58,068 nucleotides of DNA from Nocardia mikamii NBRC 108933 (lineage in GTDB: Bacteria; Actinomycetota; Actinomycetes; Mycobacteriales; Mycobacteriaceae), in assembly GCF_001613505.1 (NCBI RefSeq), contig NZ_BDCM01000011.1, forward strand, positions 1 to 58,068, written 5' to 3'. Of this stretch, positions 18,697 to 25,954 are shown piece after piece. How positions within the stretch are numbered: position 1 is the first letter of the stretch; the number at the start of each line of letters is the position of its first letter. Position numbers and translations under genes: made by a program. The notes beneath the pieces are model-generated. The model saw only the letters and a program-made list of their open reading frames with translations, was not told where the DNA came from and searched no databases.

Positions 18697-18702
18697 ATTA
18701 TG
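18697..18702 (-). promoter_or_regulatory. -10 element of the methyltransferase gene, leaderless type
   Basis: CATAAT on the minus strand ends 7 bases before the GTG at 18689. The promoter lies inside the terminal coding region or stop junction of the upstream gene (stop at 18715), so the methyltransferase may be transcribed independently. Confidence 0.4.
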
Positions 18703-18714
18703 GTCGCGCGTCGC

Positions 18715-19494
18715 TCAGGCGGTGGCGTGCGGTCCGATCCATTCCGCGACACGCCGGTCGATTCCCCCGGTGGCGAGCTGACTCGCCAGCCAGGAGTCGA
18801 TCGTCACCGCGGCCGGGACGTCGTTCTTCGGCAGCAGGAACACCTTGCCGAAGGAGTCGAAGGGCGTCTCCGGGTGCAGTACCCGCAGCTCGGGATGCTG
18901 CCGCACGCGATAGCGGCCCTCCACCGAATCGGTGACGAAGACATCTGCGCGACCGGCGACGATCTGGTCGAAGATGGTGACGTTGTCCGGCCATACGGTC
19001 AGCTGCGCATGCGGGAAGTGCGTGCGGGCGAATTGCTCGTTGGTGCCGCCGCGGTTGACGATCACCCGTACCTGTGGCTGATCGATCTGCTCGATCGTCG
19101 CGTACTTTCCGGCATCGTCGGCACGCACGATCGGGGTCTTGCCGTCGGTGCCGTAGCTCAGCGAGAAGTCGGCATACGCGCGCCGGGCAGCGGCGTCGGA
19201 AATTCCGCCGACCGCGAGATCACAAGCGCGCGCGGCGAAATCGCCGCCCATCGACGCCCAGGTGGTCGGCACGAACCGCACCTGGCGCCCCAGCAACTGT
19301 GCCATGTCGCGGACCAGGTCGATATCGATGCCGCGGTAACCGCCGTGGCCGTCGGTCACCGAATAGGGCGGATAGTCGCCGGTGGTGCACACCCGCACGG
19401 TCGCCGGGTCCTCGGCTCGCGCGGGTACGACCATCGTCAGGACCGCGGCCGCACCGGCCGTCGCGGCGGCGATCACCCGATGCCGCAGAGCCAT
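18715..19494 (-). CDS. secreted cyclohexadienyl/arogenate dehydratase-like (PheC-type) solute-binding-fold protein
   Basis: A 259-residue protein with a signal peptide ending at about residue 27 (V-P-A-R-A), then a periplasmic-binding-protein fold. The run Y-R-G-I-D-I-D, F-V-P-T-T-W, D-L-A-V-G-G-I-S, D-G-K-T-P-I, I-V-N-R-G-G-T-N-E-Q-F-A-R, W-P-D-N-V-T-I-F and T-D-S-V-E-G-R follows cyclohexadienyl dehydratase PheC much more closely than amino-acid transport receptors. It keeps the glutamate of T-D-x-x-E that I take to be the catalytic acid. PheC converts prephenate or arogenate outside the cytoplasm. No ABC permease or ATPase lies nearby, which fits an enzyme more than a receptor. It starts one base after the 116-residue gene. 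Confidence 0.78.
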   Translation of the reverse strand: MALRHRVIAAATAGAAAVLTMVVPARAEDPATVRVCTTGDYPPYSVTDGHGGYRGIDIDLVRDMAQLLGRQVRFVPTTWASMGGDFAARACDLAVGGISDAAARRAYADFSLSYGTDGKTPIVRADDAGKYATIEQIDQPQVRVIVNRGGTNEQFARTHFPHAQLTVWPDNVTIFDQIVAGRADVFVTDSVEGRYRVRQHPELRVLHPETPFDSFGKVFLLPKNDVPAAVTIDSWLASQLATGGIDRRVAEWIGPHATA

Positions 19495-19495
19495 C

Positions 19496-19846
19496 TCAGT
19501 TCTCGTTGCGCGCCTTCGGGAACCGGGTCTGACGGGCGACCCAGCCGGCCATCCGCGCCCAGTGCCCCTTCGCGGGCGTGGCGACCGAGCTCAGGTCGCG
19601 ATCCCAGTGCTCGGTTTCGGCGAGGCCGTCGACGGCCTCGACCACGGCCTTGGCGGTGGCCAGATCCGCGACGACTCGATCGCCGAGCACACCGTCGGCG
19701 CCGACGAGGGTGATGCGGACCCCGATGCGACCGATCGGCTGCAGCACGGCCGTACCCGAACCACCGTGGGCGGCGACGAACTTCTTGACCGACTCGATGA
19801 CGGTGGACGACGGCGCGACCGGGGCCGCGGTGGCGGTTTCGCTCAT
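19496..19846 (-). CDS. conserved hypothetical protein
   Basis: A 116-residue soluble protein. I do not recognise its family. The core S-T-V-I-E-S-V-K-K-F-V-A-A-H and an R-I-T-L-V-G-A-D-G-V-L-G-D-R segment suggest an alpha/beta fold. The C terminus is basic (H-W-A-R-M-A-G-W-V-A-R-Q-T-R-F-P-K-A-R). The ATG at 19846 is chosen because TAAACT (19854-19859) ends 7 bases before it, a leaderless-type promoter; the frame upstream is not protein-like. It leads a three-gene group with the PheC-like protein and the methyltransferase. Confidence 0.7.
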   Translation of the reverse strand: MSETATAAPVAPSSTVIESVKKFVAAHGGSGTAVLQPIGRIGVRITLVGADGVLGDRVVADLATAKAVVEAVDGLAETEHWDRDLSSVATPAKGHWARMAGWVARQTRFPKARNEN

Positions 19847-19928
19847 GGCGTGGAGTTTACCGTCCGGTAGGGCCCGCCCGACCGCCCTACCGGTGTCCGC
19901 AGCACTCGGGGGTGTAGAACTGAAAGCC

Positions 19929-20894
19929 ATGCGCGCCATTCAGGTCAGCGAACACGGTGGTCCCGAAGTGCTCGTCGCGACCGAGGTCGACGACCCTGTC
20001 ATCGGGCCGAATCAGCTGCTCGTCGATACCGAGGCGGCCGGTGTCAATTTCATCGACACCTACATCCGCACCGGCACCTATCCGCAGGCGGTTCCCTACA
20101 TTCCGGGTTCCGAGGGCACGGGCGTGGTCGCCGAGGCCGGTTCCGAGGTGACCGAATTCACCGTCGGCGATCGGGTCGCGTGGGCGGCGGCGCCGGGTAG
20201 CTACGCGGAGAAGGTCGCCGTGGACGCCGCGGTGGCGGTGGCCGTCCCCGACGGGGTTCCGGCTGCGGTGGCGGCCTCGGCACTGCTGCAGGGAATGACC
20301 GCGCACTACCTGATCGAATCGGTGTACAAGCCGCAGCCCGGGGAGACAATCCTGGTCCACGCGGGCGCCGGCGGCGTCGGACTCCTGCTGACCCAGCTGG
20401 CCGCGGCCCGCGATATCCGCGTGATCACCACGGTGTCCACCGATGCGAAAGAAGAATTGTCCCGTGAGGCCGGCGCCACGCATGTGCTGCGCTACGGCGA
20501 CGACCTCGCCCAGCGCGTGCGCGACCTCACCGACGGGATCGGCGTGGCGGCGGTCTACGACGGGGTGGGCGCGGCGACGTTCGAGGCCAGCCTGGCGGCC
20601 TTGCGCATCCGCGGCATGCTGGCGCTGTTCGGCGCCGCCAGCGGTCAGGTGCCGCCGTTCGATCTGCAGCGGCTCAATCCGGCCGGTTCGCTGTTCGTCA
20701 CCCGTCCGACGCTCGCCCACTACACGCGGGATCGTGACGAATTGACCTGGCGCGCAGGCGATGTGCTGAACGCTGTCGCCGACGGGACCCTGCGGGTGCG
20801 GATCGGCGCGGAATACCCGCTGACCGAGGCCGCGCAGGCGCATCGCGATCTGCAGGCCCGCAAGACCACCGGGTCGATCGTGCTGGTGCCGTGA
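19929..20894 (+). CDS. qor: NAD(P)H:quinone oxidoreductase, zeta-crystallin-like
   Basis: A 321-residue zinc-free medium-chain reductase. It has a GroES-like N-terminal half with N-F-I-D-T-Y-I-R-T-G, then the Rossmann half with the A-G-A-G-G-V-G-L nucleotide motif. Y-P-L-T-E-A-A-Q-A-H-R-D-L near the C terminus is typical of quinone reductase Qor. No structural-zinc cysteines are present, which excludes alcohol dehydrogenase. A gene of this type sits at the equivalent place (Rv1454c, from memory) in M. tuberculosis. Confidence 0.9.
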   Translation: MRAIQVSEHGGPEVLVATEVDDPVIGPNQLLVDTEAAGVNFIDTYIRTGTYPQAVPYIPGSEGTGVVAEAGSEVTEFTVGDRVAWAAAPGSYAEKVAVDAAVAVAVPDGVPAAVAASALLQGMTAHYLIESVYKPQPGETILVHAGAGGVGLLLTQLAAARDIRVITTVSTDAKEELSREAGATHVLRYGDDLAQRVRDLTDGIGVAAVYDGVGAATFEASLAALRIRGMLALFGAASGQVPPFDLQRLNPAGSLFVTRPTLAHYTRDRDELTWRAGDVLNAVADGTLRVRIGAEYPLTEAAQAHRDLQARKTTGSIVLVP

Positions 20895-20898
20895 GCGG

Positions 20899-21519
20899 TC
20901 AGTAGTCGCGGCCGGTGAGCCCCCGGTAGACGAACCGGGTCAGCCCGGCCACCGCCTGCTCGTCGTCGAGGGCGAGTACGCCCTCCTCCACCGCCTCCAA
21001 CAGCGCCCGCACCAGCAGGAACATCATCGCCACGCTGGCCTCGGCCGTGCTGGGCAGGCGGAGTCCGGCGGCCTCGAAGCCGTCGACGTGGTCGACCACC
21101 TCGTCGAGTTGACCGGCGGTGAACCGACTGGTCAGCCGCGCGAAATCCTCGTCGACGAGCGCCGCCTGCGTCACCGCCCGAAGCACCGGCCAATGCCGGC
21201 GCGCGTAGTGCCAGTACTGCTCGATATGGAATTCGACGGCCTGCGGCTTGGTGAAATCGGGATCGTGCGCGCCCGCCCCGGCGGAGCTGTCCCCTTCGGC
21301 CGCGAAGTCCTCCAGCAGCGCCTGGAGCAGCTGTTCTTTGCCGGCGAAGTGGTTGTAGAACGATCCCGCCGACCGACCGGCCGCCGCGGTGATGTCGGTG
21401 ATCTTGGTGTTCAGGTAGCCGCGCTCGGCGAACAGCCGCCGGGCGGCATCCTTGAGCGCCTGCTCGGTCTCCGCGGACCGCTGCTTGCGACTGCCGACCT
21501 GCTCATGTCCGGTCGCCAT
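20899..21519 (-). CDS. TetR-family transcriptional regulator
   Basis: A 206-residue TetR regulator. The helix-turn-helix is near residues 35-60 (T-K-I-T-D-I-T-A-A-A-G-R-S-A-G-S-F-Y-N-H-F). The C-terminal ligand domain is long and helical. The ATG at 21519 has a near-perfect AAGGAGG five bases upstream, so I reject the longer frame from 21549. It is divergent from an FAD monooxygenase with an 18-bp palindrome between them, so it is the likely repressor of that gene. Its stop lies 5 bases from the convergent qor stop. Confidence 0.92.
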   Translation of the reverse strand: MATGHEQVGSRKQRSAETEQALKDAARRLFAERGYLNTKITDITAAAGRSAGSFYNHFAGKEQLLQALLEDFAAEGDSSAGAGAHDPDFTKPQAVEFHIEQYWHYARRHWPVLRAVTQAALVDEDFARLTSRFTAGQLDEVVDHVDGFEAAGLRLPSTAEASVAMMFLLVRALLEAVEEGVLALDDEQAVAGLTRFVYRGLTGRDY

Positions 21520-21555
21520 CACCACCTCCTTGACTCGGGACATTAGCAACCCGAT

Positions 21556-21573
21556 ACTGAATTCAAATTCAGT
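21556..21573. promoter_or_regulatory. operator between tetR and the FAD monooxygenase
   Basis: ACTGAATT-CA-AATTCAGT has perfect 8-base arms. A further half site ATTCAGT recurs at 21582-21588. It lies between the divergent starts (21519 and 21600), the classic position for a TetR operator. Confidence 0.7.
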
Positions 21574-21599
21574 GAACTCGGATTCAGTTAGAGGTTGTC

Positions 21600-23033
21600 A
21601 TGACCCGCACCGTTCTCATCGCCGGAGCCGGCCCGACCGGACTCACGCTCGCCATCGACCTGGCCCGCCGCGGGGTCGATGTACGCATCGTGGACAAGGC
21701 CACAACTCCGTTCACCGGGTCCCGTGGCGACGGTATCCAGCCCCGCACGCTGGAGGTGTTCGACGATCTCGGCGTGCTCGACGCCGTGCTCGCCGCGGGA
21801 ACCCCCACTCCCGTCATGCGCGCCTACCTCGACGGCACGCTGGTGGCCGAACGCCGGATGAGCGAATCCCGCGCGGCGAGCCCGGCCGTGCCGTATCCGA
21901 ATCCGTGGGTGCTGGGCCAATCCGACACCGAGCGGCTCCTGCGCGAGCGCCTCGCCGAATTCGGTGTGCGCGTCGAATTCGGTACCGCCCTGGCCGGTTT
22001 CACCCAGGACACCGACGAGGCGCGGGCCACGCTGACCGGACCGGACGGCACCGAAAACGTCGCGGCGCGGTATCTGGTCGGCGCGGACGGGGGCGCCGGA
22101 ATCGTGCGGCGCACGCTGGGAATCCCGTTCGAGGGGACCACCGACGAGTCGATTCGCATGCTGCTCGGCGACGTCCCGGTCGACGCGCTCGATCACGACT
22201 TCGGATACTGGTTCGCCGCCGCCGCGACACCCACCGCGGGTGTCGCGCTGACACCGCTGCCCGGCGGCCGGCTGTTCCAGTTCGCGGCCCCGCTCGGAGA
22301 CGATCCGCGGCCGACCCGCGCGGTACTGCAGGAACGGCTGGATCGAGTGAGCGGGCGCACCGACCTCACCGTCGGGGAACCGGTGTGGTCCACGGTGTGG
22401 CGGCCCAATATCCGGCTGGCGCAACGGTTCCGGTCCGGGCGCGCGTTCCTGGCCGGCGATGCGGCCCACGTGCACCCGCCCACCGGCGGGCAGGGAATGA
22501 ACACCGGCATTCAGGACGCCTACAACCTGGGCTGGAAACTGGCCGCGGCGTTGAGCGGCGATCCCAGCCCGCTCGAGACCTACGAGCCCGAACGCCGCGC
22601 GGTCGCTCGGCGAGTACTCGGCCTGAGTACGGAACTGCTCGACAAACACCTCCAGGGGCACGAGGACGCGATGCACCGCGGCAGCGAGACCCATCAACTC
22701 GACATCAGCTATCGCGACGCGGCCGACGCCGCCGGGCTGACCGCGGGCGACCGGGCGCCGGACGCCCCGCTGCGGCGCGGTGACGGTAGTGCGCTGCGCC
22801 TGTTCGACCTGTTCCGAGGCCCACACGCGACCCGCCTGACGTTCGGAGCACCGGCCGAGGGCGCGGAAGTCGCCGGGGTGCGGGCGTATTCGATCGTCGC
22901 GCCCGGCCATCAGCCCGAACCCGGGCAGTTGATCGCGGTCGACGGCCACGCCTTCACCGATTACTCGGCCACCACGGGCACGCAGGTGCTGGTGCGGCCG
23001 GACGGGTACCTCGCCTGGCATCGGCAGAGGTGA
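21600..23033 (+). CDS. FAD-dependent aromatic monooxygenase (PheA/TfdB-type)
   Basis: A 477-residue group A flavoprotein hydroxylase. G-A-G-P-T-G at 8-13 binds FAD, V-G-A-D-G-G is the DG motif, and F-L-A-G-D-A-A-H-V-H-P-P-T-G-G-Q-G-M-N is the GD motif. The C-terminal 80 residues form the thioredoxin-like tail typical of phenol-hydroxylase relatives. Such enzymes hydroxylate phenols, polyketides or antibiotics such as rifampicin. The substrate cannot be read. AGAGG five bases before the ATG supports the start. Control by the divergent TetR suggests induction by its substrate. Confidence 0.9.
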   Translation: MTRTVLIAGAGPTGLTLAIDLARRGVDVRIVDKATTPFTGSRGDGIQPRTLEVFDDLGVLDAVLAAGTPTPVMRAYLDGTLVAERRMSESRAASPAVPYPNPWVLGQSDTERLLRERLAEFGVRVEFGTALAGFTQDTDEARATLTGPDGTENVAARYLVGADGGAGIVRRTLGIPFEGTTDESIRMLLGDVPVDALDHDFGYWFAAAATPTAGVALTPLPGGRLFQFAAPLGDDPRPTRAVLQERLDRVSGRTDLTVGEPVWSTVWRPNIRLAQRFRSGRAFLAGDAAHVHPPTGGQGMNTGIQDAYNLGWKLAAALSGDPSPLETYEPERRAVARRVLGLSTELLDKHLQGHEDAMHRGSETHQLDISYRDAADAAGLTAGDRAPDAPLRRGDGSALRLFDLFRGPHATRLTFGAPAEGAEVAGVRAYSIVAPGHQPEPGQLIAVDGHAFTDYSATTGTQVLVRPDGYLAWHRQR

Positions 23034-23178
23034 CCCGCCGACGGCCCGGGCGCACCGATGGTGGATGATCTGTGCTGCCGCCCAAGCCGATTCGCCCGCT
23101 TCGCCGTACCGTCGTACGGTGGTCGGGCGGTCGCTCGGGGCGGCCGGCAGAACAGGCATCGGTCAGGGGTTGATCCAG

Positions 23179-24360
23179 ATGTTGGTGAAGGTTCGCAACG
23201 ACGACCCGTCGCGGCTGTCCAATTCCGAACGGACGGTGGCGAACTGGCTGAAGACCTGGACCGGCGCACACGCGTTACCCGGTATCGCCGTGGTCGCGGC
23301 CGGTGCCGCCGACGCGATCGTGTGGACGCCCAAGACCTGCGTGGTCGTCGTGATCAAGGACTTCACCGAACGGGCGAGCGGCACCCTCACCGTCTCCGGG
23401 TACCGGCCCTGGACCATCGGTGACCGCATCGCGCCGCTGGCGGGAACCGAGGCCGGAACCGAACCGATGACCGAGATCCGGGCCCGCACCGGCGAGATCG
23501 CCGAACTGTTGCGCGGCGCGCCCGGCCGCGAGCGGGTCGGGGTGACCGGCATGGTGCTGGTGATGCCGCAATTGAGCAGCCGGGTCTCCCTGGAGCAGGG
23601 GGACCTGCCCGACGGGATCGATGTGGTGCTCGGCGACGGCCCCGCGGCCTTGCGCAACTACTTCACCCGGATCACCGCGGACGCACCCGACACCTGGAAT
23701 GCGGCGCAGGTCGGCCAGGCCCTGGCCGCACTCGGATTCGCCGCGGCGGCAAGCCATTCCGATCTCACCGCGGAGGGCTTTCCCGCCCGGCTGGAGCACA
23801 CTCCCCCGCCGCCGAACCCCGTCCCGTCCCGCGGCCCCAAACCGCCGGCGGGGGCACCGCTACCCGGAGCCGGTCCGGCCGGGGCCCCGCTCGCCGCCTC
23901 CGCGGCGCCGATGTCGCCGGGCGGTGCCCCGGTATCGATGGCTCGCCCGAGTCCGGCGGCGCAACCCGCGCCCGGCACCGTTCCCCAACCGGTCGCCGCC
24001 TCCGGTTACGGTCCGGGCGGGCCCGCGCAGCCGGGCCCCGCGCCGGCCTACGGCCAGAATCAGCAACCGTATTCGGTGCCCTTCGATCCGCGCCCGCCCG
24101 CGGCGCCGCCGCGACGCAACCGTAACCGCGGCCTGGTGCCGCTGGTCCTGCTGGGCGTTCTGGTCGTGGTGCTGGCGTTGGCCGCCATGTGCACCGCGGG
24201 CGGCGGTTCCGGCTCGCGCCCCGGCCACGCCCCTGCCTCCGGTCGCACCACCACCACCACCACGACGACGACCTCGCCCTACACTCCCGCACCGGAGCGC
24301 ACCGTGCCGCCCTCGACGCCCGGACACGCGTGCTATCCGTTCCAGCCCGGTTGCCCCTGA
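23179..24360 (+). CDS. membrane-anchored protein with a degenerate NERD-like domain and Pro-rich stalk
   Basis: A 393-residue protein. Residues 1 to about 150 resemble a nuclease-related (NERD) domain: S-E-R-T-V-A-N-W-L, then A-D-A-I-V-W-T-P-K-T and V-V-V-V-I-K-D-F. The lysine of the E-x-K nuclease motif is present but the glutamate position is Val, so it is probably inactive. Residues about 215-310 are Pro/Ala/Gly-rich and low complexity. A single transmembrane helix (about 314-336) is followed by a short tail with nine consecutive Thr and two Cys. If the N terminus is cytoplasmic the tail is outside. I start at the ATG at 23179 because the 38 residues upstream are not protein-like. The NERD assignment is tentative. 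Confidence 0.65.
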   Translation: MLVKVRNDDPSRLSNSERTVANWLKTWTGAHALPGIAVVAAGAADAIVWTPKTCVVVVIKDFTERASGTLTVSGYRPWTIGDRIAPLAGTEAGTEPMTEIRARTGEIAELLRGAPGRERVGVTGMVLVMPQLSSRVSLEQGDLPDGIDVVLGDGPAALRNYFTRITADAPDTWNAAQVGQALAALGFAAAASHSDLTAEGFPARLEHTPPPPNPVPSRGPKPPAGAPLPGAGPAGAPLAASAAPMSPGGAPVSMARPSPAAQPAPGTVPQPVAASGYGPGGPAQPGPAPAYGQNQQPYSVPFDPRPPAAPPRRNRNRGLVPLVLLGVLVVVLALAAMCTAGGGSGSRPGHAPASGRTTTTTTTTTSPYTPAPERTVPPSTPGHACYPFQPGCP

Positions 24361-24529
24361 GCCGAGCACGGACGATTGCCTGCCGCTACGGCGACGGGAG
24401 GCCACAGGCGACGGAATGACAGTTCGGCCCCAGCCGTACCCGCCGGGGCCGTGACCGCGTACAGCGCGAACTTCGGCGCCGAGGCGAGAGATGGACTCTC
24501 ACGGGCGCGGGCCGGCGCCCGGGGCGATC

Positions 24530-25516
24530 TCAGCCGAACAGCGTCGAGCCGATGGTGTGCCAGCCGAGGACCGAGTCCACGGCCAGACCGCAGAACACCA
24601 CGGCGAGGTAGTTGTTGGACTGCAGGAACAGCCGCAGCGGCTTGACCGACGCGCCGCGCCGCACGCCGGAGTACAGCTGATGCGCCATCAGCAGGAACCA
24701 GGCACCCGCGACGATCGCGACCGCCGCGTACACGACACCCGTCGCCGGAATCAGCGCCAGGGTCGCGAGCACGGTCAGCCAGGTGTAGATGACGATCTGC
24801 TTGGTGACCACGCGCTCGGTCGCCACCACCGGCAGCATCGGCACACCGGCCGCGCGGTAGTCGTCCTTGTAGCGCATCGCCAGCGCCCAGGTGTGCGGCG
24901 GCGTCCAGAAGAAGATGACGGCGAACAGCGCGATCGCGGGCCAGCCGATGGTGCCGGTGACCGCCGACCAGCCGACCAGTGCGGGCATACAGCCCGCGGC
25001 GCCGCCCCACACCACGTTCTGCGAGGTCCGGCGCTTGAGGCCGAGGGTGTAGACGAAGACGTAGAACAGGATCGTCGCGACCACGAGCAGGCCGGAGAGC
25101 AGATTGGCCTGCCACCACAGCCAGGCGAACGAGCCCGCGCCGAGAGCGACACCGAAGACGAACGCGTTGCGGGTCGGCACCGCCTCGCGCGCCAGCGGAC
25201 GCTTCGACGTGCGCTTCATGACCTTGTCGATATCGGCGTCGGCGACGCAGTTCAGGGTGTTGGCACTGGCCGCGCCCATCCAGCCGCCGAACAGGGTGGC
25301 CACGATCAACCGGATGTCGACATGGCCGCGGTCGGCCAGCAGCATCGTCGGGATGGTGGCCACCAGCAGCAGCTCGATGACCCGCGGCTTGGTCAGCGCG
25401 ATGTAGGCGAGCACCCGGCGGGTCAGCTTCGACAGCGGGCCGCTGCCCTGGACACGGTCGGCGAGCGCCGTCGCGGAGGAGCCATGCGCATCACCCGGCT
25501 GTTGCCCAATCCGCAC
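24530..25516 (-). CDS. ctaB: protoheme IX farnesyltransferase CtaB (heme O synthase)
   Basis: A 328-residue UbiA-superfamily prenyltransferase with about eight or nine membrane segments. It adds farnesyl diphosphate to heme B to give heme O, the substrate of CtaA. The two Asp-rich motifs are N-C-V-A-D-A-D-I-D and Y-K-D-D-Y, and [10 protein letters not shown] is the family opening. The GTG at 25516 has GAGGAGA at a good distance; an ATG at 25540 has no binding site and is less likely. It is divergent from tkt, as at the M. tuberculosis locus. Confidence 0.95.
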   Translation of the reverse strand: MRIGQQPGDAHGSSATALADRVQGSGPLSKLTRRVLAYIALTKPRVIELLLVATIPTMLLADRGHVDIRLIVATLFGGWMGAASANTLNCVADADIDKVMKRTSKRPLAREAVPTRNAFVFGVALGAGSFAWLWWQANLLSGLLVVATILFYVFVYTLGLKRRTSQNVVWGGAAGCMPALVGWSAVTGTIGWPAIALFAVIFFWTPPHTWALAMRYKDDYRAAGVPMLPVVATERVVTKQIVIYTWLTVLATLALIPATGVVYAAVAIVAGAWFLLMAHQLYSGVRRGASVKPLRLFLQSNNYLAVVFCGLAVDSVLGWHTIGSTLFG

Positions 25517-25954
25517 TGTCTCTCCTCGCAGGTGGTGCATCGATCCGGTAGGGAAGCAACGGTTTCGGCGGCATGGCGGGCCTCCCGCGCGCAGCCGTTT
25601 CCGCTGTCACCGCAGAGCGCGGCGCGGGCGGCGCAGCCTCTACTACAGACGATGGTAGACCCCCGCGTGTTGTGCTCCGGCACCCACCCGCCGCGAAACC
25701 GCCCGTGCCGCAGGCGATCGGCCCCGGCCGGTCCGGACGCGAGGGCCACGTCACATATCCGCCGTCGGCCGCTGTGCGGAATCGCGTCGGCCCGGTACGG
25801 CGGCGGCTGTCATCATTCACCGTAACCCCGCGCACCTGCACGGGGTGCGGGCGAAGGGTTCCCCACTCACGGCGATCAGGCGACCTCTAGGGTGGTGGGT
25901 ACAGCCCGCAAGCCGCCGTTGTACACACACGAGAAGGTCAGGAGAACCTCGGTC
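25517..25954. promoter_or_regulatory. divergent ctaB/tkt promoter region
   Basis: No gene is visible in these 438 bases. On the tkt side TAGGGT (25888-25893) is a plausible -10, giving a leader of about 55 bases. AGGAGA (25940-25945) is the tkt ribosome binding site. On the ctaB side an imperfect inverted repeat TCTACTACA-N3-GATGGTAGA (25639-25659) lies in the likely promoter zone. Confidence 0.45.

Noticed and set aside
23108..23120. ACCGT-CGT-ACGGT palindrome upstream of the NERD-like gene
   Set aside because: Short arms in GC-rich DNA, no nearby regulator, and a chance origin is likely.
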